Origin: Sphaerisporangium melleum
GTDB lineage: Bacteria > Actinomycetota > Actinomycetes > Streptosporangiales > Streptosporangiaceae
Direction of reading: 5' to 3'
Length of the DNA: 64,000 nucleotides
Assembly (NCBI RefSeq): GCF_014646695.1
Contig: NZ_BMNT01000029.1
Coordinates: 1-64,000, forward strand
Shown here: positions 1 to 7,892 of the stretch, in pieces
Position numbering within the stretch: position 1 is the first letter of the stretch
Layout of the letters: every line of letters starts with the position of its first letter
Program-made: the position numbers and the translations under genes
Notes under the pieces: model-generated
The model's database searches: none
What the model saw: the letters and a program-made list of their open reading frames with translations, nothing else
Told to the model about the DNA's origin: nothing

Positions 1-446
1 GCTTCACCGGCGGCAGCGGCAACCTGTTCAACGTCAACTGGTGGCAGTTCGGCTCCGGTGGGCCGACGCCTACTCCCACCCCCACCCCGACCCCCACGCC
101 CACGCCCTCTCCGACCCCCACCCCCTCTCCGACGCCCACTCCCACGCCGGGCGGTGCCTGCGGCGCGACCTACCGCACCACCAACTCGTGGTCGGGCGGC
201 TTCCAGGGCGAGGTCACGGTGACGGCCGGCGCTTCGGCGATCAACGGCTGGACCGCCCGATGGACCCTGGGCAGTGGCCAGAGCATCAGCCAGGTCTGGA
301 ACGGCACGCTGAGCACCAGCGGCTCGACCGCGTCGGTGACCAACGTCTCCTACAACGGTTCGCTCCAGCCGTCCGGTTCGACGACGTTCGGCTTCCTCGC
401 CAACGGCACCCCGACGACCCCGGCCATCACCTGCACCAGCCCCTGA
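1..446 (+). CDS. C-terminal part of a secreted carbohydrate-active enzyme (linker and CBM2)
   Basis: The gene enters from the left edge and is read in the frame starting at base 3. It opens with the last strand of a beta-sandwich module (NVNWWQF, like the end of a CBM6-type module). A Pro-Thr/Pro-Ser linker of about 30 residues follows, then a roughly 100-residue module starting CGATYRTTNSWSGGF and ending with a second Cys just before the stop. Conserved Trp residues and the two terminal cysteines are typical of bacterial CBM2, which binds cellulose or xylan outside the cell. The catalytic domain lies outside the window, so the substrate cannot be named. Confidence 0.85.
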   Translation, partial: FTGGSGNLFNVNWWQFGSGGPTPTPTPTPTPTPTPSPTPTPSPTPTPTPGGACGATYRTTNSWSGGFQGEVTVTAGASAINGWTARWTLGSGQSISQVWNGTLSTSGSTASVTNVSYNGSLQPSGSTTFGFLANGTPTTPAITCTSP

Positions 447-452
447 CGGCGA

Positions 453-478
453 CCGCCGTCCCCAGACGGGGACGGCGG
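453..478 (+). terminator. Hairpin terminator after the CBM2 gene
   Basis: A perfect 11-bp stem (CCGCCGTCCCC / GGGGACGGCGG) with a 4-nt loop starts 6 bp after the stop codon. No U-tract follows, as is usual in high-GC actinomycetes. Confidence 0.75.
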
Positions 479-637
479 CACGCCAGGCCGGCACGCCGGT
501 GACCACGGCGTCGCATCTGAGCGGCCGGCGGTGTGCGGATCCCCGTGATCGCCGCACCGCCGGCCGTACCGGTCCGATCGGCATCGGCGAGTCTTCGGAG
601 CCGGCCGCACGGCGAGCGTGATGCGCACGGTTTGACA

Positions 638-652
638 TTGACGTGACGTCAA
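638..652. promoter_or_regulatory. Palindrome upstream of the MerR remnant
   Basis: TTGACGT-G-ACGTCAA is a perfect 7-bp inverted repeat with one central base, starting 31 bp upstream of the MerR ATG. MerR regulators bind such dyads inside their promoters, so this is probably the old operator of the broken gene. Binding is inferred. Confidence 0.5.
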
Positions 653-668
653 CGTTTCCGCTGAGGCC

Positions 669-849
669 ATGCTGATCGGTGAGCTCGCCGCGATGGCCGG
701 GGTGTCGACCCGGACCGTGCGCCACTACCACCACCGGGGCCTGCTGCCCGAGCCGGCCCGCCGAGGTGCGGGTGATGCGCCTGTTCGCCGACGACCCGGC
801 CGCCGTCCTCGCGGCCCTGCGGCCCGCCCGCACGCTGGACCCGTCCTGA
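669..849 (+). pseudogene. MerR-family regulator remnant
   Basis: The N-terminus MLIGELAAMAGVSTRTVRHY reads as a clean MerR winged-helix start, with the HTH followed by YHHRGLLPEP. After about 32 residues the good frame is lost. The next frame continues with a short tail (EVRVMRLFADDPAAVLAALR ... TLDPS, stop at 847-849) that looks like the C-terminal end of the same kind of protein. The dimerization helix and effector domain are missing, so an internal deletion plus frameshift has removed most of the gene. The 5' start and upstream dyad remain. It is unlikely to make a functional regulator. Confidence 0.6.
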
Positions 850-918
850 CCGGTCTGTGGCCCGGCCCGTCCTTCCGGCCGCCACGGCTCTGCCGCGCGG
901 ACGGCAGGTCCGCCGGGC

Positions 919-1314
919 CTACCTGCGGCGGCGGCCGAGCGCGGCGGCGACGTTCACCAGGATGATGCCGGTCCAGGCCAGAAACAGCCCGGCGGGCCCC
1001 GCCTCGCCCGCGGCGATCGCGGTCAGCGGGATGCCGATGCCGAGGGACCCGAGCGCGATCGGGATGGTGGAGTCGGTCTGCTTCGGCCTGCCCCGGGGAG
1101 GGGACGCTCCCGGCGTGCCCGGCTGGACCTGGTATCCGTTCTGCGCGGCCACCTCGGCCCGCACCCGGGCCTCGATCGCGGAGTCGATCTTGTCGAGGAA
1201 GGACTCGACCAGCGCCTGCTCGTAGTCGGGGCCGAGATCGCGCCGGGCCTCGATGGTGGCCCGGAGCTCGTCGCGGGGGAGTGTGTTGTCCGGCACCCTG
1301 CCAATGTGGCACAA
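919..1314 (-). CDS. Conserved hypothetical membrane protein
   Basis: About 131 residues. The N-terminal half is soluble and charged (RDELRATIEARRDLGPDYE), followed by a Pro/Gly-rich linker. Two hydrophobic segments (IPIALGSLGIGIPLTAIAA and GLFLAWTGIILVNVAAAL) end in an RRRR anchor. This arrangement is common in small actinobacterial proteins of unknown function. The start is uncertain: TTG at 1314 gives the full length and an in-frame GTG at 1296 is an alternative, and neither has a convincing ribosome site. It is transcribed divergently from the hydrolase gene at 1377. No function is assigned. Confidence 0.6.
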   Translation of the reverse strand: MCHIGRVPDNTLPRDELRATIEARRDLGPDYEQALVESFLDKIDSAIEARVRAEVAAQNGYQVQPGTPGASPPRGRPKQTDSTIPIALGSLGIGIPLTAIAAGEAGPAGLFLAWTGIILVNVAAALGRRRR

Positions 1315-1376
1315 CGGCAGCTCACCGGCATCCCCCGGAAGAAGGAAGGCCCTACTCCCGGAGTACGGTGTTCGGC

Positions 1377-1970
1377 ATGGAGATCATGACGCCGCGGGGG
1401 CGGGCGGTCGTGGAGGTCGACGAGGCGGCCGAGCCGAGGTTCCTGTTCGTCCTCACCCACGGGTCGGCCGGCGGGGTGGAGTCGCCTGATCTGCTGGCCG
1501 TGCGCGACGCGACGGTCGCGATCGGCGGCACCGTCGCCCGCGTGCTGCAGCCGTTCAGAGTCGCCGGAGCCCGCGCTCCGGGGTCGCCGGCCAGGCAGGA
1601 CGAGGCGTGGACCTCGATCACCGCGTCGCTGGGGGAGAAGTTCCCCGGCCTGCCCCTGGTGCAGGGCGGCCGGAGCAACGGAGCCCGGGTGGCCTGCCGG
1701 ACCGCGCGTGCCGTCGGTGCGGCGGCGGTCGTGGCGCTGGCCTTCCCGTTGCACCCGCCCGGCAAGCCCGGACGCTCACGGGCGCAGGAGCTGCGCGAGG
1801 CGGGGGTGGACGTGCTGGTGGTCAGCGGCGACCGGGATCGCTTCGGAATCCCCGAGCGAGCGGACGCCGCGCGCCTGGTGGTGCTGGCGGGCGAGGGGCA
1901 CGACCTCAACCGGGACCCCGCCCGGGTGGGCGAGGTGGTCGCGGAGTGGCTCGGCCCGCGGTTCTCGTGA
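1377..1970 (+). CDS. Alpha/beta-hydrolase of the KANL3/Tex30 type
   Basis: 197 residues. Features are the HGSAGG oxyanion-type turn near residue 27, the nucleophile elbow GGRSNGAR (Ser in G-R-S-N-G), a later strand with VSGDRD supplying a candidate acid, and GEGHDL supplying the histidine. This matches the compact dienelactone-hydrolase-like fold of the KANL3/Tex30 family, cytoplasmic hydrolases of unknown substrate. ATG 1377 was chosen because the protein then begins just ahead of the first beta strand; an in-frame start at 1281 would add a low-quality extension. It stands alone between genes on the other strand. Confidence 0.7.
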   Translation: MEIMTPRGRAVVEVDEAAEPRFLFVLTHGSAGGVESPDLLAVRDATVAIGGTVARVLQPFRVAGARAPGSPARQDEAWTSITASLGEKFPGLPLVQGGRSNGARVACRTARAVGAAAVVALAFPLHPPGKPGRSRAQELREAGVDVLVVSGDRDRFGIPERADAARLVVLAGEGHDLNRDPARVGEVVAEWLGPRFS

Positions 1971-1973
1971 CGG

Positions 1974-2174
1974 TCAGGCTGCGCTGATGGCCAGATCGGT
2001 GGGACGGTGCGGGGCGATGACGGCGCCATCGGGCAGGAGCTCCCCGGTGTCCTCGAAAAGCACGATGCCGTTGCACAACAGGCTCCACCCCTGCTCAGGG
2101 TGCGCCGCGATCGTGCGGGCGGCTTCGCGGTCCGGCGCGTTGGTGCCAGGACAGGACGGCTCATGCGGGCACAT
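1974..2174 (-). CDS. DUF5999 family small protein
   Basis: 66 residues starting MCPHEPSCPGTNAPDREAAR and continuing HPEQGWSLLCNGIVLFEDTG, a pattern I recognise from the DUF5999 family of streptomycetes and relatives. Three cysteines (two near the start, one in LLCNG) could bind metal, but the function is unknown. GGAGG lies 7 bases before the ATG at 2174. It converges with the hydrolase gene, ending 3 bp from it. A long upstream leader carries an 18-bp palindrome. Confidence 0.75.
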   Translation of the reverse strand: MCPHEPSCPGTNAPDREAARTIAAHPEQGWSLLCNGIVLFEDTGELLPDGAVIAPHRPTDLAISAA

Positions 2175-2295
2175 CGTGTGCCTCCGGTTTTCTCTCTCGG
2201 TCTGGGGCTCGCGGGGGCATCACTCGCCAGGCACCGCTGCCCTGCGCCGACTCCCCCATTCCCCGTCACACGGGGACGAGCGCTGTTGTGATGGT

Positions 2296-2313
2296 GTGTG
2301 CGCTAGCGCACAC
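2296..2313. promoter_or_regulatory. 18-bp perfect palindrome in the DUF5999 leader
   Basis: GTGTGCGCTAGCGCACAC is self-complementary over its full length and sits about 120 bp upstream of the DUF5999 start, inside a 325-bp gene-free stretch (2175-2499). Further GTGTG/CACAC half-sites lie nearby (around 2325 and 2420). This looks like an operator for a dimeric regulator. Nothing else was recognised in the stretch. Confidence 0.5.
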
Positions 2314-2499
2314 CTACAGAGTAAGTGTGCTGCGGGTCACACGCGTACGACATAGCCCATTGGGACGGTTTGTAGCCGCGGGTTAGGGGTCCGAGGGGGA
2401 CCCGCAGGACTGGTTCGGTCGTGTGACCTGCCACACAAGCGTGCCCGACGGAAGATAACGGTCCAAGCACGACTCGCCGCCGAACGGATAAACGAATGG

Positions 2500-3129
2500 T
2501 TACGCGTCGGCGAGGCCCCTCAGCAGGGCGTCGAGCCCGCGTTCGAAGGCTGCTTCGGCCTCCTCGGCCGGCTCGGCCCGTACGGCCGCGGGGGACGGTC
2601 CCGTCACGGTCTCCCCGTCGTCCTCGGCGTCGGCGGCCGGTGCGGCCCAGCCGGAGCGCTGGATCTCCACCGCGACACTACCCAGCACGTACGCGCGCAG
2701 CGTGCGCACCGCCTGGGCGGCCCGGGCGGCATCGCCGAACCCGGCCGTGGCCAGTTGTTCGCCCTGCTCGCGGATGGCCAGCAGGGCGGTGCCCTGCGGC
2801 GGCTTGGTGAGAGCCAGGGCCAGCACACCCGGGTGCTCCAGCAAGGCGGTCCGTGCGACGCGCGCCCAGGCCCGGGCGACGTCCTGCCAGCCGGCGGCGG
2901 AGGCCTCGACGGTGACGCTGGTGACGTGCTCGGCGAGTGCGTCCATGAGCGCCTCCTTGCCCCGGGGGAGGTGGTGGTAGATCGCCATCGCCTCCACCTG
3001 CAGGGCGTCGCCGAGGCGGCGCATGGTCAGCCGGCGCAGGCCCTGACCGTCGGCGATGTGCAGGGCCGCTTCGATGATGCGTTCGCGGGACAGGGGGACC
3101 GGAGGTCGCTTCGCTGGCATGCCCATCAT
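2500..3129 (-). CDS. TetR-family regulator with TetR_C domain
   Basis: About 209 residues. The N-terminal HTH is clear (RERIIEAALHIADGQGL, then LTMRRLGDALQV and AIYHHLPRGKEAL). The C-terminal half resembles the tetracycline-repressor-like TetR_C fold: long helices, an inserted acidic loop with EDDGE near residue 170, and a final helix AFERGLDALLRGL. Three closely spaced starts (3129, 3126, 3120) exist and none has a good Shine-Dalgarno site, so the message may be leaderless. A CTTTACAAAGTAAG element lies just upstream and is the likely autoregulatory site. No adjacent target gene is obvious. Confidence 0.8.
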   Translation of the reverse strand: MMGMPAKRPPVPLSRERIIEAALHIADGQGLRRLTMRRLGDALQVEAMAIYHHLPRGKEALMDALAEHVTSVTVEASAAGWQDVARAWARVARTALLEHPGVLALALTKPPQGTALLAIREQGEQLATAGFGDAARAAQAVRTLRAYVLGSVAVEIQRSGWAAPAADAEDDGETVTGPSPAAVRAEPAEEAEAAFERGLDALLRGLADA

Positions 3130-3142
3130 GATCCCGAGCCTG

Positions 3143-3157
3143 ACTTACTTTGTAAAG
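3143..3157. promoter_or_regulatory. Candidate TetR operator / promoter element
   Basis: TTAC-TTT-GTAA (3145-3155) is a short dyad 14 bp upstream of the first TetR start. Read on the minus strand it is CTTTACAAAGTAAG, which resembles CTTTACATTGTAGAT found at 22519-22534 and 43716-43731. It may be operator, -35 element or both. Confidence 0.4.
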
Positions 3158-3373
3158 GCCGCCGCGCTGGACAACCCCGGCGCCCCACCCGCGCCGCCGC
3201 ACTCACCTGCGTGCGGAAGACACCGGTCCCGGAAGATCGATGACCGCCGGGGCCGCGGCCGAGCCGGTGCCGCGGGCGGCGTACGCTAGGGCGCGAGCGA
3301 CGAACGCCGGTCAGGGCCGGCGGGCAGGAGAGATCGCCGGCGTGGCCGGTGGTGTGCCGAGAGAGGGCAGGCG

Positions 3374-3772
3374 ATGGCGTTTTTCCGTCCGAGCGTGAGC
3401 AGGGAGGCGGAGGTCAGGCACCACGCCGACCAGGAGGTCGGAAAGAGCTTCCCCCAGTTGGTGGACAGGGCGCGTGCGGCCGAGAGTGAGCTGCGGCGGC
3501 GCCAGGCCGCCCGGGCCGGAGTGCCGGAGCTGCGGGAGGCCGCGCTCGCCTACGATCGCGCGCTGACCGACGCCCTGCGCGCCGCCGAGGCGGCCCAGCG
3601 CGCCACCCTGGGCGTCAAGGCCTACGACGACCGCATCCGGCGGCGCAAGGGCAGGGCGACCCCCGAAGGCGCCAAGTGGACCCAGGAGGTCGACCGCCTG
3701 CGCACCCTGCGCGAGGCCAACCGCCTCACCGGCATTCCCCGCGTCCCGCGCCCCGTACCCGCCGCGCGCTAG
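3374..3772 (+). CDS. Hypothetical coiled-coil protein
   Basis: 132 residues, rich in Ala, Arg and Glu, with almost continuous predicted helix from residue 12 to 115. Heptad-like spacing runs through AAESELRRRQAARAGVPELR and AALAYDRALTDALRAAEAAQ, and the tail ends in Pro/Arg. There is no signal peptide or membrane segment. The ATG follows a GAGAGGGCAGGCG stretch that can act as a ribosome site. The gene converges with rpoD and shares a terminator with it. I do not recognise the family; codon use is normal for the window, so it is probably real. Confidence 0.6.
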   Translation: MAFFRPSVSREAEVRHHADQEVGKSFPQLVDRARAAESELRRRQAARAGVPELREAALAYDRALTDALRAAEAAQRATLGVKAYDDRIRRRKGRATPEGAKWTQEVDRLRTLREANRLTGIPRVPRPVPAAR

Positions 3773-3804
3773 CTGTACTGCACCGGGAAGGCCCGGGCAC
3801 CGCA

Positions 3805-3836
3805 ACGGCCCCCGCCCGGTTGTGGGCGAGGGCCGT
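3805..3836. terminator. Bidirectional terminator between the coiled-coil gene and rpoD
   Basis: ACGGCCCCCGCCC and GGGCGAGGGCCGT pair over 13 bp with one mismatch around a 6-nt loop, between two convergent genes. TTTCG follows on the plus side. Confidence 0.75.
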
Positions 3837-3850
3837 TTCGGATGGGTGCG

Positions 3851-5287
3851 TCAGCTCGCCCAGTCGAGCAGCGGGCGGGTGTTGCTCGGGTGGCGCAGCT
3901 TGGACAGCGACTCCTTCTCGAGCTGGCGGATGCGCTCGCGAGTCAGCCCCAGGTGCTTGCCGATCTCGTCCAGCGTGTGCGGCTTGCCGTCCACCAGGCC
4001 GAACCGCAGCGCCATGATCTTGGCCTCGCGAGGGGTGAGGTTGCCGAGCACGCCGCGCAACTCGGCGCCCAGCAGCTGCCGGTCCACCACCTCTGACGCC
4101 TCGGGGGCGTCGACGTCCTCGATGAGGTCGCCGATGGTGGTCTCGCCGTCCTCGCCGATGGTCGCGTTCAGGCTGATCGGCTGGCGGCTGGTGCGCAGCA
4201 GCTCCTCGATCTGGTCGGGGGTCTTGTCCAGCTCCACCGCCAGCTCCTCGGGGGTGGGCTCGCGGCCGAGGCGCTGGTGCATGTCGCGCTCGATGCGCGA
4301 CAGCTTGGACAGCATCTCGAGCACGTGCACCGGGAGCCGGATCGTGCGGGCGGAGTCGGCGAAGCCGCGCTGGATCGCCTGCCGGATCCACCACATGGCG
4401 TAGGTGGAGAACTTGTAGCCCTTGGAGTAGTCGAACTTCTCCACCGCGCGGATCAGGCCGAGGTTGCCCTCCTGCACGACGTCCAGCAGCGCCATGCCGC
4501 GGTCGGTGTACTTCTTGGCCACCGAGACCACCAGGCGCAGGTTGGCCTCCAGCATGTGGTCCTTGGCCCGCCTGCCGTCCTCGGCGACCCACGTAAGGTC
4601 GGCGCGCTGCTCGTCGGTGAGCGTCTCGGCCTCGAGCTTGTACTCGGCGTACAGGCCGGCCTCGATGCGCTTGGCCAGCTCCACCTCCTCGGCGGCGGTC
4701 AGCAGCGTGCGGCGGCCGATCGACTTGAGGTAGGTGTGCACCGAGTCGCCCATGACCGAGGACTGGTCGTCCAGGTCGAGCGGCTCGTTGGACAGGTCGA
4801 GGTCGTCCTCGGTCCAGCTCTCCTCCGGCTCCGCGGAGTCCACCTGCTCGGCGGGGCCGGCCGGGGGCGGGGTGGGGGCGGCGGGGGCGGGGACCGTCTG
4901 CGTGGTCGTGCGGGCGCGGCGCGTCGCGGGGCGGCGGCGGGTGGCGACCGCGCCCTCGGCGGGCTCCCCGCCGGTGGCGGGGTCCGCGGTGGCGCTGGTG
5001 GTGCGGGTCATTGCCCTCTTCGCGGTAGTCTTCACTTCGGTGCTCTTACGGGTCTTTCGCGCCGGGCTGCGGGTGGGCTGGTCCTCCGTGGCCAGGCTCA
5101 CGCCGGCCTCGGTGAGCTCGCGCAGGATCGAACGGCCCTTGGCCGGGCTGATCTGCGCCGATGAGAACGCCTCGCGTAGCTCCGCGAGGGAAAGGTGACC
5201 TTGCGCTCGCCCTCGGTCGAGGACCTGAGCGAGCGTCGTCGTGGTCGCCTCGCGCGAGGGCGAGGTCGCCGCGGCAGTTCGGGGCAT
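3851..5287 (-). CDS. rpoD: Principal sigma factor (RpoD/HrdB type)
   Basis: 478 residues. An Ala/Pro/acidic N-terminal region (to about residue 165) contains the SPAKGRSILRELTEAGV element seen in group 1 sigma factors. Regions 1.2 to 4.2 follow: DSVHTYLKSIGR, the region 2 core with EGNLGLIRAVEKFDYSKGYK and FSTYAMWWIRQAI, and the region 4.2 HTH LDEIGKHLGLTRERIRQLE. It directs RNA polymerase to housekeeping promoters. ATG 5287 is preferred over GTG 5293 because GGAGGAGG lies 7 bases before the ATG. The C-terminus RPLLDWAS is slightly longer than usual. The gene is monocistronic. Confidence 0.97.
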   Translation of the reverse strand: MPRTAAATSPSREATTTTLAQVLDRGRAQGHLSLAELREAFSSAQISPAKGRSILRELTEAGVSLATEDQPTRSPARKTRKSTEVKTTAKRAMTRTTSATADPATGGEPAEGAVATRRRPATRRARTTTQTVPAPAAPTPPPAGPAEQVDSAEPEESWTEDDLDLSNEPLDLDDQSSVMGDSVHTYLKSIGRRTLLTAAEEVELAKRIEAGLYAEYKLEAETLTDEQRADLTWVAEDGRRAKDHMLEANLRLVVSVAKKYTDRGMALLDVVQEGNLGLIRAVEKFDYSKGYKFSTYAMWWIRQAIQRGFADSARTIRLPVHVLEMLSKLSRIERDMHQRLGREPTPEELAVELDKTPDQIEELLRTSRQPISLNATIGEDGETTIGDLIEDVDAPEASEVVDRQLLGAELRGVLGNLTPREAKIMALRFGLVDGKPHTLDEIGKHLGLTRERIRQLEKESLSKLRHPSNTRPLLDWAS

Positions 5288-5734
5288 GAGCACACCTCCT
5301 CCGTCACGGAGTCGTCATTTCGGTCTTGGGATGGTGCGGCGTTCGAGGCTCGGCGCACCGTTATCAATAACGTCAGACGGCGCCGTTTGTTCCCGGCACC
5401 CCTCGGCGCGGCCGGGCGGACCACCTGATGAGCGTGCACGTCCCGCCTGGTGAACACCCGGGGCGGCCCCGGCGGGCGTCGTTCGCGGCGGTCCGGCGGG
5501 GGCCGCGCGCCGCCGCACTGCCCGCCGGTGCCGCCGACCCTCCACTGCCCACGATCGCCCGATCCACACACCATCCGCGCTTCCCGCCGTCCTCCGGCCG
5601 GGCGCGCCGGGGAGAAGACCCCGGGGGAGTGGAGGGGACCGGGCGAGAAGATCGTGCTCGACGATGTTCACGGCCGCGCGAGCGCGGGGGATCCGCCGGT
5701 GGACGGGAGGGACGGGAAGCTCCTGTGGGTGCTC
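5288..5734. other. rpoD upstream region
   Basis: About 450 bp without a credible gene. GTTAT-CA-ATAAC (5360-5371) is a short AT-rich dyad about 75 bp upstream of the rpoD start and probably belongs to its promoter. Reading frames here are GC-rich shadows. Confidence 0.5.
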
Positions 5735-6060
5735 AGGCGTGTCTGACGGTTCGAAGTGGCGGAGCCGGAGCATCAGGGCGCCGATGGTGGCGCTGGCGAG
5801 GTGGCGGCCGGCGAGTTCGTCGAAGCGGGTGGCGACGGCTCGCCACTACTCGAGCCTGCCGGAGCAGGGTGGCGAAGGCGTGAGGGCGGCATCTGCGGCT
5901 GCCCCTTGTGCTTGCGGTCGGTGATCCGGTCCTTGCGCCCGGGGATGACCGCCTGGATGCCACGACGGTACAGGTAGGTGCGGATCTTGGTGGAGGACGC
6001 CCCTTGTCGCCGATCAGCCGGTCGGGACGGGACCGGGGCCGTCCTGGGCCGGTGCGGGGT
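5735..6060 (-). pseudogene. IS5-family transposase remnant
   Basis: On the minus strand, pieces of the C-terminal third of an IS5-type DDE transposase appear in shifting frames: GRPRSRPDRLIGDKG, then SSTKIRTYLYRRGIQAVIPG with RKDRITDRKHKG, then WRAVATRFDELAGRHLAS and LMLRLRHFEPSDTPEHP, the usual end of these proteins. At least two frameshifts and a missing stretch (the RNTVERxFxRLK block) show it is dead. No terminal inverted repeats were found, so the copy is truncated at both ends. It lies directly behind the rpoD promoter region. Confidence 0.7.
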
Positions 6061-6113
6061 GGCCGGAGTTCGGCCGTCACCGCTGCGAAGGCGGCAGGGG
6101 GGCTTGGCATGAC

Positions 6114-6147
6114 AGGAGGCGGGCCGCCATCTGGCGGGCCGCCTCCT
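6114..6147 (-). terminator. Hairpin downstream of the secreted protein gene
   Basis: AGGAGGCGGGCCGCC and GGCGGGCCGCCTCCT pair over 15 bp with a single central mismatch and a 4-nt loop, 22 bp past the stop of the gene at 6170. Confidence 0.7.
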
Positions 6148-6169
6148 GAGAAGCCTGGCGCCTTGCCGG

Positions 6170-6514
6170 TTACTTCGGCTTCTTCTCGCCGGTGATGACC
6201 GGGATCGGCAGCGGCTCGGCCTCCTCCATGCGCTTCTCGGTCCAGAACTCCGCGACCTTCTTGGGGTCGCGGTTCATCTGCTCGTCGGTGAAGACCTTCG
6301 GCGGGGCGGTCGGCTCGGCGTTCGCGGGGACGTCGGGCCCGGGGATCCGACCAGGCGCCTCACCGGGGGCGTAGGTCGTGGAGGTCTCGCTCTGGCGACC
6401 GGCCTTATCGGTCTCGACCCGTCCCGTGGCGGCGGCCGCCGCGACGGAGATACCCCCGACGAGGACCGCTCCCACCACACCGGCGGAGATCCACATCTTG
6501 CGGGTTGGGTTCAT
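6170..6514 (-). CDS. Exported or membrane-anchored hypothetical protein
   Basis: 114 residues from ATG 6514. A short basic N-terminus (NPTRK) precedes one hydrophobic segment (MWISAGVVGAVLVGGISVA). This may be an uncleaved anchor or a signal peptide. The rest is hydrophilic, Pro/Glu-rich and lacks Cys, with the motif TDEQMNRDPKKVAEFWTEKR before a charged tail ending in KKPK. ATG 6514 was chosen because GGAAGGA lies just upstream; a longer in-frame start at 6619 would bury the hydrophobic segment. I do not recognise the family. It is followed by a strong hairpin. Confidence 0.6.
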   Translation of the reverse strand: MNPTRKMWISAGVVGAVLVGGISVAAAAATGRVETDKAGRQSETSTTYAPGEAPGRIPGPDVPANAEPTAPPKVFTDEQMNRDPKKVAEFWTEKRMEEAEPLPIPVITGEKKPK

Positions 6515-6593
6515 CAAGGCGTCCTTCCTAGATCCACTGCCTGTCCCTATGACGGCTGGATACGGCTTCCGGTTCCCTGACGGGACATTGTGG

Positions 6594-7784
6594 TCAAGAA
6601 ACATCACTTGCGCCAACAAACCCGGAAATATCCCGGCGGATCGCTACAAGATCGTGCTTGCCGTTGGGCAGCAGCGGGAGACGGTCTCTCAGCACCAGCA
6701 CGCGCGGCGCCGCGTACCCGGGCATCCGCGTCTTCACCAGGGCGCGCAGCTCCTCCAGCGCCGGGGGAGCGGCCGGGTCGGCGGCGACCACCACCGCGAC
6801 GACCTCCTCGCCCCACTCCGGGTGCGGGCGCCCGGCGACGACGGCCTCCCCGACGCCCGGATGCCCGGTCAGGATCGCGGCCACCTGGGCGGACACCACC
6901 TTGCGCCCGCCGGTGTTGATCACATCGTCGGCGCGGCCGAGCACCCGCAGCCGGCCGTTCTCCAGCGCGCCGAGGTCGGAGGTGACGTACCACCCCTCGC
7001 GCAGCGCCTCCCGCGTCAGGTCGGGGCGCAGCCGGTAGCCGGAGAACAGCGCCGGGCCGGCCAGCAGCACCCGGCCGTCCGCCCCCACCGCGGTCCGTAC
7101 ACCTGTGAGCGGCACGCCGTCGTAGACGCATCCACCGCACGTCTCGCTCATCCCGTACGTGGTCACCACGCGCGCCCCGGCGTCCCGCGCCTCGGCGAGC
7201 AGGCCCTCGGGCGCGGCGGCCCCGCCCAGCAGGATCGTGCGGAACCGCGACAGGCCGGCGCCCGCGTCGAGCATCCGCCGCAGCTGCGTCGGCACCAGCG
7301 ACACGTGGTCGGCGCCGCTGCCGGCGACCGCCTCGGGGGAGAACCGCTCGTGCATCAACGGCTCAGTGCCGCCCAGCAGCGAGCGCACCAGCACCATCAG
7401 GCCGGAGACGTGGGAGACCGGCAGGCAGCACAGCCAGCGCTCGCCCGGACGGGCGCCGAGCCGGTCCAAAGAGGCCGCCGCGGCGGTGGTCAGGGCGGAC
7501 GCCGCCAGCTCCACCCCCTTGGGCACCCCGGTCGAGCCGCTCGTCGCGATGATCACCGCGGTGTCCCCGGCCGCCGGCACCCCGCCCGCGTGGCGCCGCA
7601 CGCCATCGGCGGTCGCCACATGGGTGGGGCGCAACGCCGAAAGCGCCTCGCGCAACGCCGGGGCGGGCAGGTCGGGGGCGAGCGGCAGCACCGCCGGACC
7701 CTCCCCGCGTACCGCGTCACGGATCATGCCGAACAGGGACGGACCGGGAGGGAGAACCACCGCGTGCACAGGACGCTCACTCAC
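6594..7784 (-). CDS. menE: o-Succinylbenzoate-CoA ligase
   Basis: 396 residues, slightly short for the family. It shows the adenylate-forming signature IIATSGSTGVPKGVE near residue 95, the TYGMSE motif, the hinge RADDVINTGGRKV and the C-terminal PNGK lysine. MenE activates o-succinylbenzoate with ATP and CoA in menaquinone biosynthesis. The assignment over other acyl-CoA ligases rests on the divergent menD 108 bp away and on the compact length. GTG 7784 is the likely start and is nearly leaderless, with no ribosome site. Confidence 0.88.
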   Translation of the reverse strand: MSERPVHAVVLPPGPSLFGMIRDAVRGEGPAVLPLAPDLPAPALREALSALRPTHVATADGVRRHAGGVPAAGDTAVIIATSGSTGVPKGVELAASALTTAAAASLDRLGARPGERWLCCLPVSHVSGLMVLVRSLLGGTEPLMHERFSPEAVAGSGADHVSLVPTQLRRMLDAGAGLSRFRTILLGGAAAPEGLLAEARDAGARVVTTYGMSETCGGCVYDGVPLTGVRTAVGADGRVLLAGPALFSGYRLRPDLTREALREGWYVTSDLGALENGRLRVLGRADDVINTGGRKVVSAQVAAILTGHPGVGEAVVAGRPHPEWGEEVVAVVVAADPAAPPALEELRALVKTRMPGYAAPRVLVLRDRLPLLPNGKHDLVAIRRDISGFVGASDVS

Positions 7785-7892
7785 GGTCGTAAGGTTAGTC
7801 CGGGCGAGGGGCCCCATCCGGCCCTGCCCGTTCCCCCGGGTCGACCGCCCCGCCGGGCGGGCCGCCCCCCAGGCACTTTTCGAGGAGGGCAG

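Noticed and set aside
63-165. Repeated ACTCCCACCCCC-like units at the left edge, considered as a tandem repeat or CRISPR
   Set aside because: They encode the Pro-Thr/Pro-Ser linker of the CBM2 enzyme; there are no spacers.
6378-7892. In-frame extension of menD upstream by about 500 codons
   Set aside because: It crosses the menE gene in antisense. GTG 7893 has a good ribosome site and gives normal MenD length.
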